From positions 1-59,312 of the forward strand of contig NZ_BAMW01000092.1 of the NCBI RefSeq assembly GCF_000963945.1: DNA of 59,312 nt, written 5' to 3'. The stretch's first letter is position 1. The number at the start of each line of letters is the position of its first letter. Origin of the DNA: Acetobacter indonesiensis. GTDB lineage: Bacteria > Pseudomonadota > Alphaproteobacteria > Acetobacterales > Acetobacteraceae. Shown in pieces: positions 8,938 through 16,572 of the stretch. A model generated the notes under the pieces. It saw nothing but the letters and a program-made list of their open reading frames with translations, ran no database searches and was not told the origin of the DNA. The translations under genes and the position numbers were made by a program.

Positions 8938-10158
8938 ATGACGATCGTGCCGCGTGGCGTGGGACCAGAAAGACCGGGGTCGGCTCTTGAGGTGCTCCTC
9001 ATCTTTCTCAGGCTGGGCGTCACCTGCTTCGGCGGGCCGATCGCGCATATCGGGTATTTCCGGGACGAATTCGTCGTCCGACGCCGGTGGCTCAATGAGC
9101 GCGCCTATGCCGATCTCGTCGGGCTGTGTCAGTTCCTGCCCGGTCCCGCGAGCAGCCAGGTGGGATTTTCCATTGGCCTGATGCGGGCCGGTTATGCAGG
9201 CGGTTTTGCGGCGTGGGCGGGGTTCACCCTGCCTTCGGCACTTATACTGGTCCTCTTCGCCTATGGCGCGAACGCGCTTGCCGGCCCGACTGGTGCAGGC
9301 CTTCTGCATGGACTGAAACTCGTCGCCGTCGCCATCGTCGCACAGGCCGTATGGGGCATGGCGCGCACGCTGTGTCCGGACCGGACGCGAGCTTCGATCG
9401 CGGTCACGGCCGCGCTCATCGTTCTGTTCGCCATCTCACCGCTTGCCCAGATCGCGGCCATCGTTCTCGGGGGCCTCGCCGGCTTGTGGCTTTGCCGCTC
9501 TGTGCAGACGTCAGATGGCGAGCATATTACAGTGCCCGTATCGCATCGTGCAGGGATCGTCGCACTGGCTCTCTTTCTGGCGTTGCTCTTCGGTCTGCCC
9601 GTTCTCGCCCGCCATGGCGCACCAGAGGGCGTTTCCCTGTTCGACGCCTTCTACCGGTCAGGCGCGCTCGTGTTCGGTGGCGGTCATGTCGTGCTGCCCT
9701 TGCTGCACGAGGCTTTCGTGACATCGGGCTGGGTCAGCGACGACACCTTTCTCGCCGGTTATGGCGCGGCACAGGCGGTTCCGGGGCCGCTTTTCACGTT
9801 CGCGGCCTATCTCGGCGCGGTCGTCGGGCAATCTCCCCACGGTGTTGCCGGTGCCGCTTTCGGTCTTTTCGGCATCTTTCTGCCGGGCATCCTGGTCCTG
9901 ATCGGAGCTTTGCCCTTCTGGGACACCTTCCGCAGCCAGCGGGCCGTTCAGGCGACGATGCGCGGCGTCAACGCAGCGGTCGTGGGCCTGCTGGGGGCGG
10001 CGCTCTATACACCGGTCTGGACGAGCGCGGTCAGGTCGGCGGCGGATTTCGGGATCGTGCTGGTCGGTTTCGTCCTGCTGACCGTCTGGCGGGCGCCACC
10101 CCTGGTGGTAGTCGGTATCAGCGCGCTGGGAGGGGTCGTCATTGGGCAGGCAGCATAA
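8938..10158 (+). CDS. chrA: Chromate transporter ChrA
   Basis: The 406-aa protein is a two-domain (long-chain) CHR transporter. The N-terminal domain has LGVTCFGGPIAHIGYF and LCQFLPGPASSQVGFSIG, and the C-terminal domain repeats the pattern with GALVFGGGHVVLPLLH and AAQAVPGPLFTFAAYLGA. Such proteins export chromate by proton-linked antiport. Length and both Pro-Gly-Pro motifs are intact, so it should be functional. No chrB regulator is adjacent. Confidence 0.93.
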   Translation: MTIVPRGVGPERPGSALEVLLIFLRLGVTCFGGPIAHIGYFRDEFVVRRRWLNERAYADLVGLCQFLPGPASSQVGFSIGLMRAGYAGGFAAWAGFTLPSALILVLFAYGANALAGPTGAGLLHGLKLVAVAIVAQAVWGMARTLCPDRTRASIAVTAALIVLFAISPLAQIAAIVLGGLAGLWLCRSVQTSDGEHITVPVSHRAGIVALALFLALLFGLPVLARHGAPEGVSLFDAFYRSGALVFGGGHVVLPLLHEAFVTSGWVSDDTFLAGYGAAQAVPGPLFTFAAYLGAVVGQSPHGVAGAAFGLFGIFLPGILVLIGALPFWDTFRSQRAVQATMRGVNAAVVGLLGAALYTPVWTSAVRSAADFGIVLVGFVLLTVWRAPPLVVVGISALGGVVIGQAA

Positions 10159-10287
10159 TGAAATGTTCAGTCAGCGACGTGCATCGACGCGTGATCGCCA
10201 TACCGTTTTTCAACGCACACTTCAATAATGGCGCGTCGTTATAAGGGCCATGTTTCGGCCGTTTCCTGTGTAAGTCAGCCAGAAAAC

Positions 10288-10307
10288 GGACAGGCAGTTT
10301 ACCCCCC
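10288..10307. repeat. Half copy C of the REP-like repeat
   Basis: GGACAGGCAG followed by TTTA and six C. It matches one arm of copies A and B but with the homopolymer on the other strand (C instead of G after GACAGGCAG). It lies in the 312-bp gap 10159-10470. Confidence 0.35.
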
Positions 10308-10323
10308 GTTGCCGTCGTGATTT

Positions 10324-10345
10324 CGGCGAGGCTGCGGCCTCGCCG
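10324..10345 (+). other. Leader hairpin upstream of the DUF932 gene
   Basis: CGGCGAGGC and GCCTCGCCG form a perfect 9-bp stem with a TGCG loop, 126 bases before the DUF932 start. Apart from this hairpin and repeat copy C, the gap 10159-10470 shows only the ribosome binding site AGAGGAGAG at its end. Confidence 0.4.
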
Positions 10346-10470
10346 TGTTGCGGAACGAGGGGCAGGGTGTCTCCGTGGTCGGATGGGGTCCCGCGCGGGA
10401 AGTAGTCATAGGAGGAAGAGGGTGGTTTCGCCTCTGGTGCCGAATAACCGGTATCAGAGGAGAGTTTTCC

Positions 10471-11673
10471 ATGACCACAACCACCATCCTGCCCCCTGCG
10501 TTCCGTGGTGCGGCGTCCGGCGGCTTCCGGATCGATCCTTCGCGCGGGGAGCGTAGTGCCCGCGTCTCGTCCGAATGGTTCTCGCGCCCCGATGACGAGC
10601 GGTATCTGTCCCTATCTGATTTGCACGCGGCCACTCTTGGCCGTGCCGAGCGCGCCACGGCCCGCACGGTAGAAAGCCGCGCCATCCGAGTGGAGGCGAG
10701 CCGCGACAATGCCGAGCGCCTGACCCTGACCGTGCCGGGGCAGAATGACCCGATCGCACCCACCCACTGGTCGTTCGGCCAGATGTGCAGCCTGGTCGGT
10801 GCGCCATCGTCGTACTTGCGTAACCTGCCGGCCTCACTGGCGGCGATCAACCTGCAGCACGGGCTGCTGTCGCATAGGGCCGAGCTGGTGAAAACGCTGG
10901 AAACCGAAGACGGGCGCGTCGAGCTGCGCGCTGTAACCGGTCCCGATTACGGCCGTATCTGGGACCATGAACTGGTCGGCGCGGTGCGGAAAATTGCTGG
11001 TGATGGCACCGGCGACACAAACTGGAAGGTGCCGGGCGTGATCGACTGGGCCACCATGACCCATAATCCGTATGTGGACATCACCAGGGAAACCACGACG
11101 CTCTACGCATCGGATCGCGATGTCTTCCTGTTTCTCGTCGACGATACACATCCGATCGAGGCCGGACGCCTGCCCAACGGCGATCCCGATCTCTATTTCC
11201 GGGGCTTCTACGCCTGGAACAGCGAGGTCGGTAGCAAGAGCCTCGGCATTGCGTCATTCTACCTGCGCGGGGTGTGCCAAAATAGAATGCTCTGGGGTGT
11301 GGAAAATTTCGAACAGATCACGATCCGGCATAGCAAGTTTGCTGCTTCCCGTTTCGTGCATCAGGCCACACCGGCCCTGCGGAATTTCGCTACGGCCAGC
11401 CCGGCATCGTTCGTCTCTGGTATTCAGGCCTCGCGCAAGGCGCTGGTGGCCAGAACCGATGACGATCGCGAAGCCTTCCTGCGTCGTCGTGGGTTCTCGA
11501 AACCGGAAACTAGCAGGATCATCGAAACCGTGCTGCACGAGGAGGGACGCAAGCCCGAGAGCGTGTTCGATTTCGTGCAGGGGATCACGGCGCTGGCGCG
11601 AACGAAGACCAACCAGGACACGCGGCTGGATCTGGAGGGCAGGGCACGAAAGCTGATGGAGAAGGTCGGATGA
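10471..11673 (+). CDS. DUF932 domain protein of mobile elements
   Basis: The 400-aa protein is a DUF932 (phage/plasmid-like) protein, recognisable from a central region containing LRAVTGPDYGRIWDHELV, FLVDDTHPIEAG, RGFYAWNSEVGSKSLGI and GVCQNRMLWG. Its biochemical role is unknown; homologues sit in the maintenance module of alphaproteobacterial conjugative elements. The frame opens upstream, but ATG 10471 has a strong AGAGGAGAG site and begins with a low-complexity Thr stretch typical of a true N-terminus. A hairpin terminator follows. Confidence 0.85.
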   Translation: MTTTTILPPAFRGAASGGFRIDPSRGERSARVSSEWFSRPDDERYLSLSDLHAATLGRAERATARTVESRAIRVEASRDNAERLTLTVPGQNDPIAPTHWSFGQMCSLVGAPSSYLRNLPASLAAINLQHGLLSHRAELVKTLETEDGRVELRAVTGPDYGRIWDHELVGAVRKIAGDGTGDTNWKVPGVIDWATMTHNPYVDITRETTTLYASDRDVFLFLVDDTHPIEAGRLPNGDPDLYFRGFYAWNSEVGSKSLGIASFYLRGVCQNRMLWGVENFEQITIRHSKFAASRFVHQATPALRNFATASPASFVSGIQASRKALVARTDDDREAFLRRRGFSKPETSRIIETVLHEEGRKPESVFDFVQGITALARTKTNQDTRLDLEGRARKLMEKVG

Positions 11674-11710
11674 ATGCGTCCATCATCAGAGGCCAGCGTG
11701 ATGGGGAAGG

Positions 11711-11737
11711 GGCGGCGGACGAGGTCCGCCGCCTTTT
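11711..11737 (+). terminator. Terminator after the DUF932 gene
   Basis: A 9-bp GC-rich stem (GGCGGCGGA with TCCGCCGCC), loop CGAGG, then TTTT. It lies between the convergent DUF932 and HU genes. Confidence 0.75.
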
Positions 11738-11750
11738 GCCTGTCGGCAGG

Positions 11751-12026
11751 TCAGTCGTTCAGGCTGTCCTTGAGCGCCTTGGCAGGCGTGAAGGCCAGCT
11801 TGCGCGAGGCTGCGATCTGGATGGTCGCACCCGTGGCCGGGTTGCGGCCTTCGCGGGCGGCGACTTCTTTCACCTTGAACTTGCCGAAGTTCGGCAGGGT
11901 GATTTCGTCACCCGCTTTGGCGGCAGCGGTCATGGTGTCGATCAGCGCGTCCAGCACCTTGCGGGTATCAGTCTTGCTCGTGTCGGTGGTGGTGGCGATA
12001 TGATCGACCAGATCGGCAATCTTCAT
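11751..12026 (-). CDS. HU-family DNA-binding protein
   Basis: The 91-aa protein is a complete HU/IHF-type histone-like protein: MKIADLVDHIA at the start, the flexible-arm region GRNPATGATIQIAASRKLAF and an FTPAKALKD ending. It bends DNA and could support replication from the nearby repA or recombination of the element. The ATG at 12026 has AAGGA upstream. It is transcribed divergently from the Toprim gene, and the two share an 89-bp promoter region. Confidence 0.93.
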   Translation of the reverse strand: MKIADLVDHIATTTDTSKTDTRKVLDALIDTMTAAAKAGDEITLPNFGKFKVKEVAAREGRNPATGATIQIAASRKLAFTPAKALKDSLND

Positions 12027-12115
12027 GGGACTATCCTTTTGCATTCGGGCCTGTGCCCGTTGCCTCTGCCGTTACGGGGGAATCATGGCGGCATCAAGCC
12101 TGCAGGGAGGGGGAG

Positions 12116-13195
12116 ATGACCAATACGCAGTCAGGGGATGCTGGCGATCTGGCCCGCAGGCTGGCCGAGAACGCCGAAGTGGTCTGTCGCCATTACCTCT
12201 CGGCCGGGCGACGGCACGGCAATTACTGGCTGGTCGGCGACGTCCACAACACGCCGGGACGGTCGCTCTATGTCCGCCTGCATGGTGGTCTGGGCGGGCG
12301 TGGTCGCGCGGGTAAATGGACGGATGGTGCGACGGGGCAGCATGGCGATCTGCTTGACATCATCCGTGAAAGCCTCGGGCTGCTGGATTTTCGTGATGTC
12401 GCCGATGAGGCCCGGCGCTTTCTCTGCCTGCCGCAACCAGAGCCACGACAGCCCTCTGATCGTGGCCGTTCCGATGCGTTCGGGCATGACGCTTCCCCGC
12501 AGGCATCTGGCACCGCAGACGCCGCACGAAGGCTCTGGTCCATGTCCCGCCCGATTGCGGGCACCTTGGCGGAAACCTGGCTGCGCCATCGTGACCTCAC
12601 CCGCCTGACGGACCTGCCATCGCTGCGATTGCACCCGGATTGCTACTACCGGGCCAATGCTGACAGTCCAACCGAGACCTGGCCCGCCATGATCGCCGCC
12701 GTGACCGATCTCAACGGCGCTCTGACCGGCGTCCATCGCACCTGGCTGGCGCGGGACGGAAAGGGCAAGGCGCCCGTCGCCATGCCCCGTCGGGCCATGG
12801 GCGACCTGCTCGGCCACGCCGTGCGCTCTGGCGCGGTGTCCGACGTTCTGGCGGCAGGCGAGGGCATCGAGACGGTGCTCTCGCTCCGGGAAGTCATGCC
12901 CGATCTGCCACTGGCCGCGTGCCTGTCCTCGGCGCATCTCGCCGCCATGGCGTTTTCGCCCACGCTGCGCCGCCTCTATGTGCTGCGTGATGACGACCCG
13001 GCCGGGGACCATGCGGTGACGACCCTGCAGGCCCGGACGCAGGAAGCCGGGATCGACTGCCTCGTGCTGTCACCGCGTCTGGCGGACTTTAACGATGATC
13101 TTCGCTACCTCGGGCGTGGGGCGATGCGGGCGATCCTGCACCCCCAGCTTGCCCCGCAGGACGTGGCGCGGTTCCTGCATCCGGTCACGCACTGA
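12116..13195 (+). CDS. Toprim-domain primase-like protein
   Basis: The 359-aa protein has an N-terminal region like that of DUF7146/primase-type mobile-element proteins and a C-terminal Toprim domain. The Toprim glutamate motif is AAGEGIETVLSL and the acidic DxD motif is LYVLRDDDPAGD. A zinc-finger primase module is not evident, so priming activity is inferred only from the family. The start at 12116 has the strong site GGAGGGGGAG. It is the first of a run of maintenance genes on the plus strand. Confidence 0.85.
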   Translation: MTNTQSGDAGDLARRLAENAEVVCRHYLSAGRRHGNYWLVGDVHNTPGRSLYVRLHGGLGGRGRAGKWTDGATGQHGDLLDIIRESLGLLDFRDVADEARRFLCLPQPEPRQPSDRGRSDAFGHDASPQASGTADAARRLWSMSRPIAGTLAETWLRHRDLTRLTDLPSLRLHPDCYYRANADSPTETWPAMIAAVTDLNGALTGVHRTWLARDGKGKAPVAMPRRAMGDLLGHAVRSGAVSDVLAAGEGIETVLSLREVMPDLPLAACLSSAHLAAMAFSPTLRRLYVLRDDDPAGDHAVTTLQARTQEAGIDCLVLSPRLADFNDDLRYLGRGAMRAILHPQLAPQDVARFLHPVTH

Positions 13196-13335
13196 GGCGG
13201 GCCGGGAAGGGGGTGTGAGGGTCATCATCTTTCCGGCGTGGTGTGAGGGCTGTCCTGTTTTCCGGATGGGGCGCGCCCGCGGCCTTTTCTGGAGGGGAGC
13301 GGGCGTCAGCCAGGCCGGGCCTGCAATGGCGGAGC

Positions 13336-13388
13336 CGGCTATTTCCCGCCGCGCGTGCCGCGCTTTGCATCGCGAAGCAAAATAGCCG
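13336..13388. other. Structured intergenic element 1
   Basis: Outer arms CGGCTATTT (13336-13344) and AAATAGCCG (13380-13388) enclose GC-rich sequence. The following bases, CCCTGCCATCCTCCACTGCG, closely match those after element 2 (15043-15096), so the two are homologous. Nothing else is seen in the 316-bp gap 13196-13511 except a CCGCGC-GTTG-CGCGG mini-hairpin and the ribosome site of the next gene. Confidence 0.5.
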
Positions 13389-13511
13389 CCTCCCTGCCAT
13401 CCTCCACTGCGTTCCGGCCGCGCGTTGCGCGGTTCCGGCCCGACCTTCGTCTGCCGCTATCCGCCCCCGGAAAGGCCGCGAGGGGCGCGGCCGAGACCGG
13501 AGGACAGACCC

Positions 13512-14447
13512 GTGACCCGCACACAGGACGATTTCGAACCCGTACACGCCACATCTTCCACCGCCCATGTGCTGGCCGAACTCCAGCTTTACGGCCACCG
13601 TCCCTTTGAGGACGAGCCGGACCCGAGGCCGCTGCCTGACGCCAGCCAGATCGAGGGCGCGGTGGCTGATATCTTCGACGCCCTGTCAGCCACGCTGACC
13701 GAAACCCGGCTGGAACCCGATCTCGAACCGCTGATCTGGTCCACCGTCAATGTCTTTCACCGCATGGTCGGGCAGGTGGAGCGTGATCTTGACCGTAACG
13801 AGCAGGCGCAGAAACGCTGCCAGCAGGAACAGGATGGCAGCGAAATCCGCTCGGTGGAACTGGAGCGCCTCATCGCCGAGGGCCTGACCCTGCTGGAACG
13901 ACGCAACGCTTACGAGATCTTCCGCGACCTCGCCTGCGACCAGTTCGAACGCCTGACGATGTCGCCTTGGCGGCCACGCTCCGGCTCACTGGTCAGCCGC
14001 AGTACGCTGACGGCGTCGATGATTGACAGCCGCGATTTCCTCAATGCCCGCCGCAAGGCCGAAACCGAACTGCTGGTGCCCCCCGGACCAAAGGTCGCGG
14101 TGACAGGCGGCCCTGATTACGAGGATCATCTCCTCATCTGGAACCGTCTGGACAAGGTGCGCGAGAAGCATCCCGACATGGTGCTGTTGCATGGCGGTTC
14201 ACCCAAGGGGGCCGAATTCATTGCCTCCCGCTGGGCCGATCACCGCGAAATTCCGCAGATTGCCTTCAAACCCGACTGGAACCGGCACGGCAAAGCCGCC
14301 CCGTTCCGGCGTAACGACGCCCTGCTGAAAGTCCTGCCCGTCGGCGTCATGGTGTTTCCGGGATCGGGCATACAGGACAATCTGGCCGACAAGGCGAAGC
14401 AGATGGGCATCCCGGTCTGGAGGTTCCGCAAGGACAGTGGCGCGTAA
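13512..14447 (+). CDS. DUF2493 (SLOG superfamily) mobile-element protein
   Basis: The 311-aa protein has an acidic, helical N-terminal half and a C-terminal DUF2493 domain: KVAVTGGPDYEDHLLIWNRL, then VLLHGGSPKGAEFIASRWAD and a late GVMVFPGSGIQDNLADKA segment. The Gly-rich turns suggest a Rossmann-like SLOG nucleotide-binding fold. Function is unknown; it is a common passenger of alphaproteobacterial plasmids and ICEs. I chose the GTG at 13512 (VTRTQDDFEP), which has a GGAGGA site; the upstream open frame is Arg/Pro-rich shadow. Confidence 0.8.
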   Translation: MTRTQDDFEPVHATSSTAHVLAELQLYGHRPFEDEPDPRPLPDASQIEGAVADIFDALSATLTETRLEPDLEPLIWSTVNVFHRMVGQVERDLDRNEQAQKRCQQEQDGSEIRSVELERLIAEGLTLLERRNAYEIFRDLACDQFERLTMSPWRPRSGSLVSRSTLTASMIDSRDFLNARRKAETELLVPPGPKVAVTGGPDYEDHLLIWNRLDKVREKHPDMVLLHGGSPKGAEFIASRWADHREIPQIAFKPDWNRHGKAAPFRRNDALLKVLPVGVMVFPGSGIQDNLADKAKQMGIPVWRFRKDSGA

Positions 14448-14589
14448 GCGCCATTGTCTCCTTTAAACACATCCCGGGAATGATGATCGCTACTCTCGAT
14501 TTTTCGCATGGCGCCGATCGATCAGAACTGTCCGTCGGGCTCCCCGTTGCCCGCGCTGCCGGTTGAAGCAAATCGGATGGACCGCGCCC

Positions 14590-14880
14590 CGGAAGGCCCC
14601 ACCCGGAGAGAACGGGGGCGGGGCGTGACCTTTCGCCCCATTCCAACTGCGGGGACGATGGATGACGGAGGCGATGGCACCCTTCCTCGTCGGTGAACAG
14701 GTCGAAACAGCAGCGGCGAAGGAGGGATCGTCCAGCGGGCAACCGGCTGGTAGGCCTTCGTTGGAACGACGGGTCCGTAGGATGCGGCCCGAACCGTTCG
14801 CAGCAGGGACGTGGCAGTCGGGGGCGGGTGTCAGGCCGCAGCCCGCGCCACCAGCATGGAAGACGGTCGCACCGGGCGAG
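14590..14880 (-). pseudogene. Decayed inverted copy of the DUF736 gene
   Basis: Read on the minus strand, this stretch shows RRSNEG, then LDDPSFAA, then RPRSWNG. These are the same landmarks, in the same order, as in the intact DUF736 gene at 15218-15541 (RRSNEG, LDDPSFAA, RPRSRNG). The likeness continues past the stop into the GC-rich terminator-like sequence. It has no usable start and is interrupted by frame changes between landmarks (14710-14770 is the best-preserved part). It accounts for most of the 770-bp gap 14448-15217; outer limits are approximate. Confidence 0.72.
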
Positions 14881-15042
14881 CGCGATATTCTTCTGTGTCG
14901 CACGTTCCCCACCTGTCGGACCGGTCATGCCGGCATCATCTCTCCATGGGGCTGGCGGGTCCGCACACCATGGCCTCTGTCGGATGGCTGATCTAGCCGA
15001 AGACCGGCTGCGCCTCGATCGGCTGGCCGCAACGGCGTTCCA

Positions 15043-15096
15043 GAACTTTCTTCCCCTGACGGCTGCGCCGTCATTCCTCGCGAGACAAGAAAGTTC
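15043..15096. other. Structured intergenic element 2
   Basis: Perfect 10-bp arms GAACTTTCTT (15043-15052) and AAGAAAGTTC (15087-15096) enclose a second hairpin, GACGGC-TGC-GCCGTC (15058-15072). The 3' flank CCCTGCCGTCCTCCGCTGCG resembles that of element 1. It lies about 120 bases before the DUF736 start. Confidence 0.55.
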
Positions 15097-15217
15097 CGGC
15101 CCTGCCGTCCTCCGCTGCGCTTTGGCCCTGAAGGGTGCTCTGCCGCTCGCCTCCGGCTGGTCGATCGCCATCGAGGCCACGGTGGTCGCGGCCCGATAAC
15201 AGCATGGAGATACGACA

Positions 15218-15541
15218 ATGGCTAACATCGGTTCCTTCAAGAAGGTGGGCGAAGGCTTCGAAGGCGAAATCGTCACCCTGGCCCTGCAGGCCCGCAACGT
15301 CCGCCTGGTGGCGGAAACCAACCGGGCCAACGACAACGCCCCCAACTACCGCGTCTACCTCGGACGGGTTGAACTCGGCGCCGCATGGACCCGCCGCTCC
15401 AACGAAGGCCGCACCTATCTGAGCCTGAAGCTGGACGATCCTTCCTTCGCCGCCCCGATCTTCGCCAACCTGTTCACCGACGAGGAAGGGGAAGGCTACA
15501 CCCTGATCTGGACCCGGCCCCGCAGCCGGAACGGGGAGTAA
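15218..15541 (+). CDS. DUF736 family protein
   Basis: The 107-aa protein is a complete DUF736 member: MANIGSFKKVGEGFEGEI at the start, a central NYRVYLGRVELGAAWTR and the LDDPSFAAPIFANLF segment. Function is unknown. The family is a marker of alphaproteobacterial conjugative elements, and a second member lies at 19981-20322. A GC-rich terminator follows. Next to it is a decayed inverted copy. Confidence 0.9.
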   Translation: MANIGSFKKVGEGFEGEIVTLALQARNVRLVAETNRANDNAPNYRVYLGRVELGAAWTRRSNEGRTYLSLKLDDPSFAAPIFANLFTDEEGEGYTLIWTRPRSRNGE

Positions 15542-15556
15542 GCTCCCCACCACCAA

Positions 15557-15579
15557 CCCGCCCGGTCTCCCCGGGCGGG
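15557..15579 (+). terminator. Terminator after the DUF736 gene
   Basis: CCCGCCCGG pairs with CCGGGCGGG across a 5-base loop, followed within 20 bases by TTTCATTTT. The gap 15542-15885 (344 bp) holds this terminator, structured element 3 and the ribosome site of a small gene. Confidence 0.65.
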
Positions 15580-15737
15580 GCCTTCCGGGCTTTCATTTTC
15601 CCACGTGCCCTTTCGGGGTGCGGGCGGCAGCGCTGGTCGCCCGACGTGAGACGCAGGAGGAACATGAGGCTTTCCCTCAGTCTTCCCATTGTACCATGCG
15701 CGAGGGCGCACCGCGTCAAGGACGCGTGGTCCCCCCA

Positions 15738-15778
15738 ATTTTGCCCGGCGCACCCGTGCCGGGCACGCCAGACAAAAT
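15738..15778. other. Structured intergenic element 3
   Basis: Outer arms ATTTTG (15738-15743) and CAAAAT (15773-15778) enclose an inner stem GCCCGGC/GCCGGGC (15743-15749, 15758-15764). The architecture resembles elements 1 and 2, but primary sequence similarity is not evident. Confidence 0.4.
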
Positions 15779-15885
15779 CGGCTCCCCCACGCGCCGGCGA
15801 GCCGGTCGCCTGCGGCGATCCCTGACCCGGTCCGCCCCGGCATGAGCCGTCCGTCCTGTCTTCGAGAAACGAAAGGAGCAGGACG

Positions 15886-16041
15886 ATGACCACGCACCAC
15901 GACCATATCCAGATGCTGCGGGCCGAACTGACCAGCTTTCACCTCAGCCGCCGCGAGCGGCAGCAGATCGAGCGCGAACTCAAAGAGGCGCTTGCTCGGC
16001 AGGGTAACGTCGAAGCAGACAGGCCGACACCGCCCCATTGA
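15886..16041 (+). CDS. Small protein of 51 aa, unknown function
   Basis: ATG 15886 follows a strong ribosome site (GAAAGGAGCAGG) and opens a 51-codon frame. The product starts with a His-rich MTTHHDHIQM and continues as a charged amphipathic helix (SRRERQQIERELKEALARQG). I recognise no family. Its placement after the DUF736 terminator and the good ribosome site support it as real. A small DNA- or protein-binding helix is possible but unproven. Confidence 0.55.
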   Translation: MTTHHDHIQMLRAELTSFHLSRRERQQIERELKEALARQGNVEADRPTPPH

Positions 16042-16067
16042 GGGCGGAGAGGGTGGGTCAAGGAACC

Positions 16068-16301
16068 CTATTTCTGATCGTCCGCCGGAACCTGATTTTC
16101 ATCCAGTAATGCCGCCGGTCGTACGTTGAGTGCCTGTGACGCATGCCATAACGAAAGCAGCGTCGCGTTCTGGCGCCCGGTCTCGATCCAGCTGATATAG
16201 GCGCGGTCCACGCCCATCCGTTCCGCTAGGGCTTCCTGGCTGAGACCGGCGGCACGTCGCAGGCGCCTCACGTTCGCGCCGAAAAGTCCTCGGATGTCCA
16301 T
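16068..16301 (-). CDS. Xre-family transcriptional regulator
   Basis: The 77-aa protein is a single helix-turn-helix of the Cro/CI type (NVRRLRRAAGLSQEALAERM, then DRAYISWIETGRQNATLLSL). Such small regulators usually repress their own promoter and a divergent operon. A palindrome sits just upstream of its start at 16322-16352, and the divergent DUF2285-HTH-repA operon begins beyond it, so it may control replication or transfer genes. Confidence 0.9.
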   Translation of the reverse strand: MDIRGLFGANVRRLRRAAGLSQEALAERMGVDRAYISWIETGRQNATLLSLWHASQALNVRPAALLDENQVPADDQK

Positions 16302-16321
16302 CCGCAGGATAGGAACGATTT

Positions 16322-16352
16322 GTGTATTATCGCGCTACGTATTATAATACAC
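16322..16352. promoter_or_regulatory. Probable Xre operator
   Basis: Perfect 9-bp arms GTGTATTAT and ATAATACAC separated by 13 bases, beginning 21 bases upstream of the xre start. The AT-rich arms contain -10-like sequence, so binding could shut the xre promoter. Confidence 0.5.
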
Positions 16353-16400
16353 GGGCGGTTTCTCTCCCGCCGGAGCGATGCTCCGCAGGTATCACGTGAT

Positions 16401-16419
16401 GCCGGAAAAACCGGCCTTT
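16401..16419. terminator. Weak hairpin before the DUF2285 gene
   Basis: GCCGG-AAAAA-CCGGC followed by CTTT; a GGAGC-GAT-GCTCC mini-hairpin lies just upstream. Either could be an attenuator or simply GC-rich folding. Confidence 0.3.
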
Positions 16420-16572
16420 CACGCCCATGCGGCCTGAATCCTTCATCTCCATCCAAATGATCCCGATCAGGCCGGATATGTTCGGGATCACCTCCCTGAG
16501 TCTTCGGGACTACCCGTTCCGGTTCCGCACCGGATACTGGGTCGAATCCATGACATATCGGGGGAGGGGGAC

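Noticed and set aside
12131..13012. 293-aa minus-strand frame opposite the Toprim gene
   Set aside because: Shadow of a well-supported gene; composition typical of an antisense frame.
14347..15345. 332-aa minus-strand open frame as an intact gene
   Set aside because: It mixes shadow of the DUF2493 and DUF736 genes with the decayed DUF736 copy; no ribosome site or continuous family match.
13196..15885. CRISPR array
   Set aside because: Repeated hairpins are few, differ in sequence and are not regularly spaced; no cas genes are present.
16302..16572. Riboswitch before the DUF2285 gene
   Set aside because: Only short GC hairpins are visible; no known aptamer core could be recognised.
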